A stretch of 64,000 bases of DNA from Allolobophora icterica (taxonomy: Eukaryota > Annelida > Clitellata > Crassiclitellata > Lumbricidae). A program made the translations under genes and the position numbers. Below, piece after piece: positions 11,632 to 25,320 of this stretch. The stretch lies in contig OY744604.1 of NCBI GenBank assembly GCA_963556255.1, positions 74,828,736 through 74,892,735 on the forward strand, written 5' to 3'. Position 1 is the stretch's first letter; each line of letters begins with the position of its first letter. Below the pieces are notes generated by a model. The model saw nothing but the letters and a program-made list of their open reading frames with translations, made no database searches and had not been told where the DNA came from.

Positions 11632-11868
11632 GTTCTCAGTCACTTGTCAAGTCTAGTGCTCTTCACAATGTTATTCCAAGTCTTTCTATGTCTTTATTTA
11701 TATTGTCTATCGGACGCATACAGTGCAATAATTACACAAGTGAGCATAACCTAGTCAGAGGCGATGCAATGACATAAATAGTCTACAAGGTCTAAATGAT
11801 AACTCTTTAAAGGTCACCACTTTCAGCCCCTTCTGAGCCTAACAGCTGTGCTGCACATTTTTCTTCAG

Positions 11869-11913
11869 ATCAAGGAGCGGCACGTCCAGTCAACTCACTT
11901 GTTCATAAAAACG
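11869..11913 (+). CDS. Cytoplasmic-tail exon, copy 2, tyrosine lost (DQGAARPVNSLVHKN)
   Basis: It has the same TTTTTCTTCAG acceptor and phase as the exon at 5472 and a better donor (ACG|GTAAGA). The 15 codons remain open. The central ITIM-like tyrosine codon TAC has become AAC (Asn) and the preceding Ser has become Pro, so this copy cannot be a tyrosine phosphorylation motif. The splice sites and frame are intact, so it may still be used as an alternative tail exon or be a recent relic. Confidence 0.6.
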
Positions 11914-12273
11914 GTAAGAAAATGATTAAAACTCTGGCCCAAATATAATTTTACAAACCAAATGCAAACTTTTCCAAAGTTATCTCATGTAATAGACCTA
12001 GTCGTCAGCCACAAATTCGAAGAGAAAACGGACGGATGCGGAAGCGTAAAAATTATCATAAGTTGTAATGCATACATTTGTAAATATATGTAAATATTTT
12101 GTGAGGTGAGTATACGGTCTCTAGAGGTGAGTACACGCTATAACTTTATGTCACTTAGCTAAACAGTGTTCATATAGGGAATGTTATCTCTTGAGAAGTA
12201 CTGCATACAGGGTTTTGAAACAGCCAGAAGAAGGTGTCTGCCTATTTGCTTAATTATCTACATTTCGCTGCAG

Positions 12274-12305
12274 CAAAGGTCATTTCAAAGACGATTGTAT
12301 GTTAA
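12274..12305 (+). CDS. Terminal coding exon, copy 2
   Basis: This is the paralogue of 5816-5847, with the same acceptor TTTCGCTGCAG, a phase-1 frame reading AKVISKTIVC and a stop codon at the same position. It follows the tyrosine-less exon at 11869. Together they could form a complete alternative tail end for the receptor. Confidence 0.6.
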
Positions 12306-12544
12306 TATAATAATATATTCGTTTTTATGGATAAGCTCACTGACAAACCGAAGTAAATAATGTTGAAACATACGACGGTGCAATTATCAAGATCTTATAC
12401 ACTGTTAGAAATCTCACCGTTTTTTTACGGTTAAAAACTGGCAGCTGTGTACACAGGAAATAACCGTAAAAAACGGCGGACCGTAATTTACCCCAGACCG
12501 TAATATTTACATTCATAGGACCGTAAAAACTTACTGTCATAAAC

Positions 12545-12703
12545 TGTATTTTGAATGTTGGCTAACTGTAATTTCTACGGTCATGGCTCGTATTTTTAAT
12601 GTTTTGTAATGTATTTCACTGTAATTTCTACGGTCATATCTCGTATTTTTAATGTTTTGTAATGTATTTCACTGTAATTTATACGGTCATGTCTCGTATT
12701 TTT
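12545..12703. repeat. Minisatellite (about 53-bp unit), left part
   Basis: About three units built from 'tttcactgtaatttctacgg', 'tcatatctcgtatttttaat' and 'gttttgtaatgta' stand left of the MULE. The same array continues at 23599-23950. The stretch 12395-12545 just before has repeated 'accgt/acggt' words and a CACTGT start, like the end of a small DNA transposon in which the array may have arisen. Confidence 0.75.
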
Positions 12704-12861
12704 GGTGTCACGACAAAAGGTTCACGGACAAAAGGTTCACCGACAAAAGGTTCACGACAAAAGGTTCACGACAAAAGGTTCACGACAAAAGGTTCACGAC
12801 AAATGGTTCACGGACAAAAGGTTCACCGACAAAAGGTTCACAGGCGAAAGGATCACGATAT

Positions 12862-15800
12862 TCCAGCCTCTAGGTTGAGCGGTATTTTCATTGGTTTAAT
12901 ATCATTTTCATCGCTCTTCCAGCCCCTTGTTTCAGCTCATTTTCGTCGCTCATCCAGCTTCTAGTTTACTTTACGACAGAAGTTCATCGCTCTTCCAGCT
13001 TCTAGTTCTAAGCGTTAATACAACACATTTTCAACGCCCTTCCAGCTTCCAGTTTTAAAGCGTTAATACGACACATTCTCAACGCCCTTCCAGCTTCCAG
13101 TTTTTAAGCGTTAATACGACATATTTTCATCGCCCGTCCAGATTCTAGTTTACATGTTAATATGCAATATTTTCATCGCTCATCCAGCTTCTGGTTAAGC
13201 GTTAATGCGACATATTTTCATCGCCCTTTCAGCTTCTAGTTCTAAGCGTTAATACGACATATTTTCATCGCCTTTCCAACTTCTAGTTCTAAACGTTAAT
13301 ACGACATATTTTGATCGCCCTTCCAGCTTCTAATTCTAAGCGTTAATACGAAACATTTTCATCGCTCATCCAGCTTCTAGTTGAAGCGTTAATACGACAC
13401 ATTTTCATCGCTCATCCAGTTTCTAGTCAAAGTGTTAATACGAAACATTTTCATCGCTCATCCAGCTTCTAGTTAAAGTGTTAATACGACACATTTTCAT
13501 CTCTCGTCCAGCTTCTAGTTTGACGTCATTTTCATCGCTCGTCCAACTTCTAGTTAAAGTGTTAATACGACACAATGTCATTTTCATCGCTCATCCAGTC
13601 TCTAGTTAAAGTGTTAATACGACACATTTTCATCGCTCATCCAACTTCTAGTTAAAGTGTTAATACGACATGTTTTCATCTCTCGTCCAGCCTCTTGTTT
13701 GACGTTATTTTCATCGCTCGTCCAACTTCTAGTTAAAGCGTTAATACGACACATTTTAATCGCTCATCCAGTTTCTAGTTAAAGTGTTAATGCGAAACAT
13801 TTTCATCGCTCATCCAGCTTCTAGTTAAAGTGTTAATACGACACATTTACATCGCTCATCCAGCTTCTAGTTAAAGTGTTAATACGACAAATTTTCATCT
13901 CTCGTCCAGCTGCTAGTTTGACGTCATTACCATCGCTGGTCCAACTTCTAGTTAAAGTGTTAATACGACACATTTTCATCGCTCATCCAGCTTCTAGTTA
14001 AAGTGTTAATACGACACATTTTCATCGCTCATCCAGCTTCCAGTTAAAGTGTTAATACGACACATTTTCATCTCTCGTCCAGCTTCTAGTTAAAGTGTTA
14101 ATACGACACATTTTCATCTCTCGTCCAGCTTCGAGTTTGACGTCATTTTCATCGCTCGTCCAACTTCTAGCTAAAGTGTTAATACGACACATTTTCATCG
14201 CTCATCCTGTTTCTAGTTTTACGTCGTTTTCATCGCTCATCCAGCTTCTACTTAAAGTGTTAATACGACACATTTTCATCGCTCGTCCAACTTCTTGTTT
14301 GATCTCATTTTCATCGCTAATCCAGCTTCTAGTTAAAGTGTTATTACGACACATTTTCATCGCTCATCCAGCTTCTAGTTAAAGTGTTAATACGAAACAT
14401 TTTCATCGCTCATCCAGCTTTTAGTAAAAGAGTTAATACGCACATTTTCATCGCTCATCCAACTTCTAGTTAAAGTGTTGATAAGACACATTTTCATCGC
14501 TCATCCAGTCTCTAGTAAATGTGCTAATACGAAACATTTTCATCGCTCATCCAGCTTCTAGTTAAAGTGTTACTACGACAAATTTTCATCTCTCGTCCAG
14601 CTACTAGTTTGATGTCATTTTCATCGCTGGTCCAACTTCTAGTTAAAGTGTTAATACGACACATTTTCATCACTCATCCAGCTTCTAGTTCAAGCGTTAG
14701 TACGACACATTTTCATCGCTCATCCAGCTTCTAGTTCAAGTGTTAATACGACACATTTTCATCGCTCATCCAGTTTCTAGTATAAGTGTTAATACGACAC
14801 ATTTTCATCGCTCATCCAGCTTTTAGTTAAAGTGTTAATACGCACATTTTCATCGCTCATCCAACTTCTAGTTAAAGTGTTAATAGGACACATTTTCATC
14901 GCTCATCCAGTCTCTAGTTAAAGTGTTAATACGACAAATTTTCATCGCTCGTCCAGCTACTAGTTTGACGTCATTTCCATCGCTGGTCCAACTTCTAGTT
15001 AAAGTGTTAATACGACACATTTTCATCGCTCATCCAGCTTCTAGTTAAAGTGTTAATACGACACATTTTCATCGATTATCCAGCTTCCAGTTAAAGTGTT
15101 AATGCGACACATTTTCATCTCTCGTCCAGCTTCTAGTTAAAGTGTTAATACGACACATTTTCATCGCTCATCCAACTTCTAGTTAAAGTGCTAATAGGAC
15201 ATTTTCATCGCTCATCCAGTCTCTAGTTAAAGTGTTAATACGACAAATTTTCATCTCTCGTCCAGCTACTAGTTTGATGTCATTTCCATCGCTGGTGTCA
15301 ACTTCTAGTTAAAGTGTTAATACGACACGTTTTCATCGCTCATCCAGCTTCTAGTTAAAGTGTTAATACGACACATTTTCATCGATCATCCAGCTTCCAG
15401 TTAAAGTGTTAATACGACACATTTTCATCTCTCGTCCAGCTTCTAGTTAAAGTATTAATACGACACATTTTCATCGCTCATCCAACTTCTAGTTAAAGTG
15501 TTAATAGGACACATTTTCATCGCTCATCCAGTCTCTAGTTAAAGTGTTAATACGAAGCATTTTCATCGCTCATCCAGCTTCTAGTTAAAGTGTTAATACG
15601 ACACATTTTCATCGCTCATCCAGTTTCTAGTTAAAGTGTTAATACGAAACATTTTCATCGCTCATCCAACTTCTAGTTAAAGTGTTAATACGACACATTT
15701 TCGTCGCTCATCCAGTTTCTAGTTAAAGTGTTAATACGAAACATTTTCATCGCTCATCCAACTTCTAGTTAAAGTGTTAATAGGACACATTTTCATCGCT

Positions 15801-16112
15801 CATCCAGTCTCTAGTTAAAGTGTTAATACGAAACATTTTCATCGCTCATCCAGCTCCTAGTTAAAGTGTTAATACGACACATTTTCATCGCTCATCCAGT
15901 TTCTAGTTAAAGTGTTAATACGAAACATTTTCATCGCTCATCCAGCTTTTTGTTAAAGTGTTAATACGAAACATTTTCATCGCTCATCCAATTTCTAGTT
16001 AAAGTGTTAATACGAAACATTTTCATCGCTCATCCAACTTCTAGTTAAAGTGTTAATACGACACATTTTCATCTCTCGTCCAGCCTCTAGTTTGACGTCA
16101 TTTTCATCGCTG
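12862..16112 (+). repeat. Left subterminal tandem array of the MULE
   Basis: About 70 diverged units of roughly 46 bp carry the words 'acacattttcatcgctcatc', 'cagcttctagttaaagtgtt' and 'aatacg'. Units near the outer end (12900-13400) use 'aagcgttaatacgacatatt' and are more diverged. The inner units are more uniform, and some hold 'gtttgacgtcattttcatcg' variants. ORFs in this array are by-products of the repeat. Confidence 0.9.
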
Positions 16113-16134
16113 GTCCAACACTACTACGAACGTC

Positions 16135-17328
16135 ATGCAAGCTTCACTGTTCTCGGCATCCAGCGCAGCGAAAGCCAGACTGCCCAGGTTGGACCACTTA
16201 AAACGAACAATCCAGCGTAGCAGAAATAGACATCAAGTTCCTATTCCTCTGCCACGAACACGAGATGACATTGATATTCCTGTGCAGTTTCAAGTAACTG
16301 GTAGCATAAACCAACCAGAACCATTCCTGCTATGGGATTCAGGACGTGCGATTGCAGCAGAAGAGCGGATTCTGATGTTTGGAACCCAGAAGAATTTGCT
16401 TTTTCTGCGTAGCTGTAACGCTATTCTTATGGACGGGACATTTAAGACAACACCTCCTCATTTTCTTCAACTATATACAATTCATGGAACACGACTGGAG
16501 GCCCCAATCCAAAAACCTGGAAAGGCAGTTCCACTCATTTTCTTGTTACTTCCGGACAAAACAGAAGCCACTTATGGACGAGCTTTTCATCAGTTGGCCT
16601 TACTTCTTCCCGGTTGGGCGCCTGACCGTGTGATGCTAGATTTTGAGCGTGCAGCAATTAATGCATTACGTCTACAGTGGCCACACTCACAAATCAATTG
16701 CTGCTTCTTTCACCTGAATGAAAATATTTGGAGGAAAATTCAAGAACTGGGTTTGTCAGCTTCCTATGTAGAAGATATTGAGACTGCTACGAAACTAAAG
16801 ATGATCTCTGCTTTGGCATTCGTACCTCCTGCTGAGGTTGAGAACAATTGGGTCGAGCTTTTAGGGATCCTACAACCCTGGATACAGCAGCTATCAAGAG
16901 ACTTACAACATAAGATTGATGATTTGCTTATGTATTTCGAAACTAACTACATAGGTCAAAGTATAGCAGGTGTCAGACGTGAACCCCGCGTCGCACCAAT
17001 CGAAGTTTGGAATGTGAGGAATCGAACATTGGAACATTATGGTTGAACAGACAATGAGGTGGAGGGATTCCACTTGAAAGTTGCACATACAACCGGGGCT
17101 CAGTTCCCTAATTTGTGGAAATTTCTCAGAGGACTTCGAGGTCTCCAAGTGGAAACGGAGAAAGTTGTAGAGGAAATGAATGCAGGAATAATAGGAAGGA
17201 AACAGAGACCAGAATATGTTCGCCTGGCAGAACGAATTGCAAACGTTACTGCTTCTTGGCCTCAGAGACAGAACTTGGAAACCTATTTGCGAGGGATTAG
17301 TCACAATTTTGTCTACGGTGGCCACTGA
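16135..17328 (+). pseudogene. MULE transposase with one in-frame stop
   Basis: The 303-codon frame from the ATG at 16135 and the same frame after a TGA at 17044-17046 (another 94 codons) together match MULE-type transposases. Visible elements are DGTF at residues 100-103 (first catalytic Asp), DFE at 169-171 (second Asp), the CCFFH metal or zinc-like motif at 189-193, and an acidic YFETNYIG segment near 267-274 that may include the catalytic Glu. After the stop come VEGFHLKVAH and FPNLWKFL-like segments, which in the family follow an RTNN-type box. The N-terminal zinc-binding region usual in animal MULEs is absent or replaced by the array. The single stop may be a recent CGA-to-TGA change. 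It cuts and pastes the element in the nucleus when intact. Confidence 0.8.
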
Positions 17329-17345
17329 TTTATGAAACAAATTGG

Positions 17346-17924
17346 AAAAGACAGTTTGGTTTCATACCTGGTAACATGAAAAGTTTTCTCTTGATGTTAC
17401 ACGTTTTGTGTTGTTAAGTTGAAATTTTTAAGTCAGATATGATAACTTTAAGAAATTCACTACAACCCTAACCCCCAAAAGTGAAATAATTAACTTGTAT
17501 CATATTTGTGTTAGATAATTATCAGGAATAAAAAGTTTACAGAGAAGAGAAACCATTGGTTAGGTAATGTAACCACTGTTACCCTGTAAGTATCATTCCC
17601 CACACATCTAAACAATTGTTATTTATTACATCTTAATTCACAGTTGTCTGAGTTAAAACATGATTTGTGTCGGGTATTGAATGCATTTAATGGTATTGAA
17701 AGTATTCAGTGAGAAGTATGCCCTATACATTTCTTTTTCTCGACTAAAACAGTATTAAATGAAAATTATGTTTGTTTTATTCAGTCTTGAGCAGTACTAA
17801 TAGTTATTCACTAAAATTTGGACATTCTGATATTCTAAGTTCACCAAAGAACAGTGGTTGCACCACTTGAGTTTCTTCATGTATTCATTCGTGGTATGAC
17901 AGCCTGCAGTATACAACAGAACAA
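17346..17924. other. Spacer inside the MULE, no gene seen
   Basis: AT-rich sequence between the transposase and the zinc-finger remnant. I see no ORF of note, no repeat match to the arrays and no RNA gene. It probably holds the 3' UTR of the transposase and the 5' flank of the captured zinc-finger sequence. Confidence 0.4.
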
Positions 17925-18915
<991 letters not shown>

Positions 18916-19944
18916 TTCAGGAGGAAAGCCAACTTAGTAGGCATTCAAACATTCACTCAGCAGAATTTTGTCAGGAAGGAATTGGAAATATTGATAGTCT
19001 GTAAAGTCATGCCAAAACACACACAATGGAAAATGAATGTATGAAATTCTTTGGAAGTGACAGATCATCTGTTTCTGATATTCAGCCTTTCCTTGTGAAA
19101 CCAGTTGGATGTGGAATCTGTGGAAAAATATTTGAAATAGAAAAGTTATTTATGGAGCATTGTTACCAGCTTTGCTATTGTCCAGCGGATGTTGAATTTG
19201 CGATACACTTGAGGATCAGCAACAGTATTGCTCCGTTTAATAATAATAAAAGTATCAGTTTGAAACTGAAACTCTGTGTGTACTTCAGATTTGTTACGTT
19301 TTGTCATAAAACAATATATCTTAAGACAGAGCTGCTGCAAAACGTGTATAACACACACACAAGCAAGTTCTATTTGATAGCATTGAGACTGTAGAAAATC
19401 ATCTTAGAGAATGTTGTGGAAATGTTTCTTGTTAAGTACTATTCAAAACAGAATTCTTATAAGTGGAAAAGCCTTGTGTTTGAGACTCGATCATCACAAA
19501 GTAAATCTAAAAGCACTGAATGAAAAGCAAGATGAAATAAAAAATCAGACAAGTGCTAAGTATTTGGGATACTCTTTGATACTCTTCTCAGCAAAAATAC
19601 CTCTCAAGGATATGAGTGTTTATGATTTTGCACCTTACCTATTGAAACCATATATGGACATCAAGTTAAATAAAAAAAAAGTTTTGGAATATTGATATCA
19701 GTTTTGCTGTTGTCCAGTGGAAGTTGAATTTCCGATAATCTTTGAGGATCAAAATACCAAACACTCGTATTTATAATAATAAAAGTATCATGTTGATACT
19801 TTAACTCTTTCTATACGTAAAACACATTTCTAAGTATGCAGGATTGCTATGACGGAGCTTCTGCTCTTTGTAAACCTGATTTTGCATTTCATAAAAGGTT
19901 TTCTTTAACCTTTTAAAATTAATAATTGTGCTGAGAGTGTATAT
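18916..19944. other. 3' flank of the zinc-finger remnant within the MULE
   Basis: A further frame at 19026-19180 contains a CGICGKIFEIEKLFMEH segment, a possible diverged C2H2 finger, so the captured gene may extend to about 19180. After that the sequence is AT-rich, with two short unassigned ORFs (19146-19394 and 19411-19695). The same 'ttgtccagcgg(a/t).gttgaattt' text occurs at 19175 and 19710, so part of it is duplicated. Nothing else is recognised. Confidence 0.4.
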
Positions 19945-22900
19945 GCTTCATTTGTTGGACGAGCGATGAAAATGTGTCGTATTAACACTTTAACTAGAAG
20001 CTGGATTAGCGATGAAAATGAGGTCAAACAAGAAGTTGGACGAGCGATGAAAATGTGTCGTATTAACACTTTAACTAGAAGCTGGATGAGCGATGAAAAT
20101 GAGGTCAAACAAGAAGTTGGACGACCGATGAAAATGTGTCGTATTAACACTTTAACTAGAAGCTGGATGAGCGATGAAAATGTGTCGTATCAACACTTTA
20201 ACTAGGAGCTGGATGAGCGGTGAAAATGTGTCGTATTAACACTTTAACTAGAAGCTGGATGAGCGATGAAAATGTGTCGTATCAACACTTTAACTAGAAG
20301 CTAGATTAGCGATGAAAATGAGGTCAAACAAGAAGTTGGACGAGCCATGAAAATGTGTCGTATTAACACTTTAACTAGAAGCTAGATTAGCGATGAAAAT
20401 GAGGTCAAACAAGAAGTTGGACGAGCGATGAAAATGTGTCGTATTAACACTTTAACTAGAAGCTGGATTAGCGATGAAAATGAGGTCAAACAAGAAGTTG
20501 GACGAGCGATGAAAATGTGTCGTATTAACACTTTAACTAGAAGCTGGATGAGCGATGAAAATGTGTCGTATCAACACTTTAACTAGAAGCTGGATTAGCG
20601 ATGAAAATGAGGTCAAACAAGAAGTTGGACGAGCGATGAAAATGTGTCGTATTAACACTTTAACTAGAAGCTGGATGAGGGATGAAAATGTGTCTTATCA
20701 ACACTTTAACTAGAAGCTGGATGAGCGATGAAAATGTGTCCTATTAACACTTTCACTAGAAGTTGGACCAGCGATGAAAATGTGTCGTATTAACACTTTA
20801 ACTAGAAGCTGGATGAGGGATGAAAATGTGTCTTATCAACACTTTAACTAGAAGCTGGATGAGCGATGAAAATGTGTCCTATTAACACTTTCACTAGAAG
20901 TTGGACCAGCGATGAAAATGTGTCGTATTAACACTTTAACTAGAAGCTGGATGAGCGAGGAAAATGTGTCGCATTAACACTTTAACTAGAAACTGGATGA
21001 GCGATGAAAATGTGTCGTATTAACACTTTAACAAGAAGTTGGACGAGCCATGAAAATTTGTCGTATTAACACTTTAACTAGAAGCTAGATTAGCGATGAA
21101 AATGAGGTCAAACAAGAAGTTGGACTAGCGATGAAAATGTGTCGTATTAACACTTTAACTAGAAGCTGGATTAGCGATGAAAATGAGGTCAAACAAGAAG
21201 TTGGACGAGCCATGAAAATGTGTCGTATTAACACTTTAACTAGAAGCTAGATTAGCAATGAAAATGAGGTCAAACAAGAAGTTGGACGAGCGATGAAAAT
21301 GTGTCGTATTAACACTTTAACTAGAAGCTGGATTAGCGATGAAAATGAGGTCAAACAAGAAGTTGGACGAGCGATGAAAATGTGTCGTATTAACACTTTA
21401 ACTAGAAGCTGGATGAGCGAGGAAAATGAGGTCAAACAAGAAATTGGACGAGCGATGAAAATGTGTCGTATTAACACTTTAACTAGAAGCTGGATGAGCC
21501 ATGAAAATGTGTCGTATTAACACTTTAACTAGAAGCTAGATTAGCGATGAAAATGAGGTCAAACAAGAAGTTGGACGAGCGATGAAAATGTGTCGTATTA
21601 AAACTTTAACTAGAACCTGGATGAGCGATGAAAATGTGTCGTATCAACACTTTAACTAGGAGCTGGATGAACGATGAAAATGTGTCGTATTAACATTTTA
21701 ACTAGAAGCTGGATGAGCGATGAAAATGTGTCGTATCAACACTTTAACTAGAAGCTAGATTAGCGATGAAAATGAGGTCAAACAAGAAGTTGGACGAGCC
21801 ATGAAAATGTGTCGTATTAACACTTTAACTAGAAGCTGGATTAGCGATGAAAATGAGGTCAAACAAGAAGTTGGACGAGCGATGAAAATGTGTCGTATTA
21901 ACACTTTAACTAGAAGCTGGATGAGCCATGAAAATGTGTCGTATTAACACTTTAACTAGAAGCTAGATTAGCGATGAAAATGAGGTCAAACAAGAAGTTG
22001 GACGAGCGATGAAAATGTGTCGTATTAAAACTTTAGCTAGAACCTGGATGAGCGATGAAAATGTGTCGTATCAACACTTTAACTAGGAGCTGGATGAGCG
22101 ATGAAAATGTGTCGTATTAACACTTTAACTAGAAGCTGGATGAGCGATGAAAATGTGTCGTATCAACACTTTAACTAGAAGCTAGATTAGCGATGAAAAT
22201 GAGGTCAAACAAGAAGTTGGACGAGCGATGAAAATGTGTCGTATTAACACTTTAACTAGAAGCTAGATTAGCGATGAAAATGAGGTCAAACAAGAAGTTG
22301 GACGAGCGATGAAAATGTGTCGTATTAACACTTTAACTAGAAGCTAGATTAGCGATGAAAACGAGGTCAAACATGAAGTTGGACGAGCGATGAAAATGTG
22401 TCGTATTAACACTTTAACTAGAAGCTGGATGAGCGATGAAAATGTGTCGTATCAACACGTTAACTAGGAGCTGGATGAGCGATGAAAATGTGTCGTATTA
22501 ACACTTTAACTAGAAGCTGGAAGGGCGATGAAAATGTTTCGTATTAACGCTTAGAACCAGAAACTGGAAGGGCGATCAAAATATGTCGTACTAACGTTTA
22601 GAACTAGAAGTTGGAAAGGCGATGAAAATATGTCGTATTAACGCTTAGAACAAGAAGCTGGAAGGGCGATGAAAATATGTCGCATTAACGCTTAATAACT
22701 AGAAGCTGGATGAGCGATGTAAATGTGGCATATTAACATGTAAACTAGAAGCTGGAAGGGCGATGAAAATATGTCGTATTAACGCTTAGAACAAGAATCT
22801 GAAAGATGGATGAAAATGTTTGGTATTAACGCTTAGAACTAGTAGCTGGAAGGGAGATGAAAATGTTTCGTATTAACGTTTAGAACTAGAATCTGGAAGA

Positions 22901-23458
22901 TGGATGAAAATGTTTGGTATTAACGCTTAGAACTAGTAGCTGGAAGGGAGATGAAAATGTTTCGTATTAACGTTTAGAGCTAGAATCTGGAAGATGGATG
23001 AAAATGTTTGGTATTAACGCTTAGAACTTGTAGCTGGAAGGGAGATGAAAATGTTTCGTATTAACGTTTAGAACTAGAATGTGGATGATAGATGAAAATG
23101 TTTGGTATTGACGCTTAGAACTAGAAGCTGGAAGGGCGATGAAAATATGTCGTATTAACGCTTAAAAACTAGAAGCTGGGTGAGCGATGAAAATATGTCG
23201 TATTAACGCTTAAAAACTGGAAGCTGGAAGGGCGTTGAAAATGTGTCGTATTAACGCTTAGAACTAGAAGCTGGAAGGGCGTTGAAAATGTGTTGTATTA
23301 ACGCTTAGAACTAGAAGCTGGAAGAGCGATGAACTTCTGTCGTAAATTAAACTAGAAGCTGGATGAGCGACGAAAATGAGCTGAAACAAGGGGCTGGATG
23401 AGCGATGAAAATGATATGACACCAATGAAAATACCGCTCAACCTAGAAGCTGGAATAT
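19945..23458 (-). repeat. Right subterminal tandem array of the MULE, inverted relative to the left
   Basis: Units are the reverse complement of those in the left array ('gatgaaaatgtgtcgtatta', 'acactttaactagaagctgg'). Here a higher-order repeat of about 92 bp that includes 'gaggtcaaacaagaagttgg' predominates, so this arm has been homogenised separately from the left arm. The outermost units at 22530-23330 carry the diverged 'gtattaacgcttagaacta' form, mirroring the outer units of the left arm. Confidence 0.9.
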
Positions 23459-23598
23459 CGTGATCCTTTCGCCTGTGAACCTTTTGTCGGTGAACCTTTT
23501 GTCCGTGAACCATTTGTCGTGAACCTTTTGTCGTGAACCTTTTGTCGTGAACCTTTTGTCGGTGAACCTTTTGTCCGTGAACCTTTTGTCGTGGAACC

Positions 23599-23955
23599 GT
23601 ATTTTTAATGTTTTGTAATGTATTTCACTGTAATTTCTACGGTCATGTCTCGTATTTTTAATGTTTTGTAATGTATTTCACTGTAATTTCTACGGTCATA
23701 TCTCGTATTTTTAGTGTTTTGTAATGTATTTCACTGTAATTTCTACTGTCATATCTCGTATTTTTAATGTTTTGCAATGTATTTCACTGTAATTTCTACG
23801 GTCATATCTCGTATTTTTAATGTTTTGTAATGTATTTCACTGTAATTTCTACGGTCATATCTCGTATTTTTAATGTTTTGGAATGTATTTCAGCGTAATT
23901 TCTACGGCCATGGCTAGAAGTTTAAATGTTTTGGAATGTATTTCACCATGAAGGA
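23599..23955. repeat. Minisatellite (about 53-bp unit), right part
   Basis: About six and a half units of the same minisatellite as at 12545-12703 continue right of the MULE in the same orientation. The MULE split one array. The last unit is diverged ('ggccatggctagaagtttaa'). Confidence 0.8.
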
Positions 23956-23984
23956 CCTGTTCAAAGTCCCTAAAGTAACCGCCT

Positions 23985-24055
23985 CAGTCGAAGCTCGAAC
24001 CCGCAGCATTGTGTTACAGGCCCAGTGCTCTAACCATCTGCAAACTATTCCTCCA
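23985..24055 (-). other. tRNA-Thr-like sequence (tRNA-derived relic)
   Basis: On the - strand there is an A-box-like 'agatggttagagcactgggc', a 'cctgtaa' anticodon-loop-like stretch and a B box (GGGTTCGAGCT), as in tRNA-derived sequences. The acceptor stem and anticodon stem do not pair properly, so I regard it as a relic or SINE head and not a working tRNA gene. Confidence 0.35.
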
Positions 24056-24079
24056 TTATTCTCAAATTTGAAGGACATT

Positions 24080-25320
24080 GACTAAATCAACCAAATAATT
24101 ATTGAAAGCAATATTCTTTTATATTTTACCAAGCTAAAACAAGCTCTTAAAACCTAAAATTGACTCACTATGCAGCTTAAAAGAAAACTTTTAATTTACA
24201 AAGACAAGCGTTTTTACAGTAAACAAGTACTTTAAAATCCGACCATAAACTGCATAAACAAATATCCAAGCACAACACACAAAATTATAAACTCTCAAGT
24301 CATTGTACTGTTTAAAAGAAAACTGTAATATGCACAACTTTAAAAGTAAACAAAATACTTTCAAACCATAATCATATGTAAATAAACTACACTAAGAACC
24401 TTAAAAATCTCTAATACGGAACCTTTCAAAACACCATCTATTGTAAAAAATCCAGGTAGCACCCTAAAACATGATTTACTAAATACAAACTTAATAAAAT
24501 AATAACTATAATTTTACTAATTATAGTAGTAGTATTAGTAGTAGAAACTATATCAGTGCATCGACATCATAACCAAACATCATAACCAAACACTTTAATG
24601 CCATTTGAATCCAATGCACCGTTGTTCCAGTGGACAATGATGAATTCTAGCCATCACAATGATCGCACACATTAATTTGTATTCTCGGCATAATTTTCTA
24701 ATTCCTGAGAGATCATAGGTACCTCTAGCAGAAATTAACAAGGAAAATAATAATAAGTCATAAAAAGGCTTAAAATTAAAATTATAATTTATAGAACACA
24801 AACACCTTTCAATGTAAATAACACACCCAGCAAATATCCAAACCTGTCACGTATACATTGCAACATACATTTACAAATATATATTAATGCAGCCTTCCAA
24901 AGTCTGCATTGCTCTGCAATAGTTGAAAATAACCGAAACGCTGCATGCACTGTTGCAATACTGTTAAATGCATAATCAGTTTAACATCCAAATCATCTGC
25001 ACTTGACATTTGATGCGGTTAACTCTTAAAAATTGACTCACTATTCAGTTAAAAAAAATTACGAAACAGCATTTTTAAAGTAAACTATCACTTTAAAATC
25101 CTATGATAGACTGCAAAACACTTGCAAACAATCCCAAGCACAAAACACAAAATTATAAAGTCTCAATTCCTGACACTGTTTATAAGAAACACTAATATAC
25201 ACCACTCTAAAAGTGAACAAAGCCTTTCAAAACTCAATCATACGTAAATAAAGTACAGCAAGCACCTTAAAACTCAATTACTAAATCAATCAATCAATTT
25301 CGTTTATTCTAACCAAGCTG
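24080..25320. repeat. AT-rich duplicated segments (two copies here, one at 27060)
   Basis: A segment of about 240 bp containing 'ttaaaatcc.a..ataaactgca', 'caagcacaa.acacaaaatta' and 'aaataaa.tacactaagaacc'-like words occurs at about 24180-24420, 25020-25260 and 27080-27300. A second module around 'gacatcataacc.aacacttt' occurs at 24560-24800 and 27360-27540. No coding sequence is evident. These are old segmental duplicates or an unclassified non-autonomous repeat. Confidence 0.5.

Larger units (their letters stand above)
5860..12310 (+). repeat. Second copy of the receptor 3' block, expanded by transposons
   Basis: This block repeats about 3993-5850 in the same order: YED-exon downstream intron (about 5900-6106), the 'cgtcatgggttgtc' region (10465), the 'gctgtcaacgctgatgag' region (10560), the 'gtgctcttcacaatgttatt' region (11650), the ITIM-type exon (11869) and the terminal exon (12274). 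The extra length comes from two hAT elements (6115-10332 and 10715-11631). The shared order and orientation show a direct tandem segmental duplication. Confidence 0.7.

Noticed and set aside
14095..14382. 95-codon ORF and similar ORFs at 19905-20205 and 21247-21520
   Set aside because: By-products of the MULE subterminal arrays.
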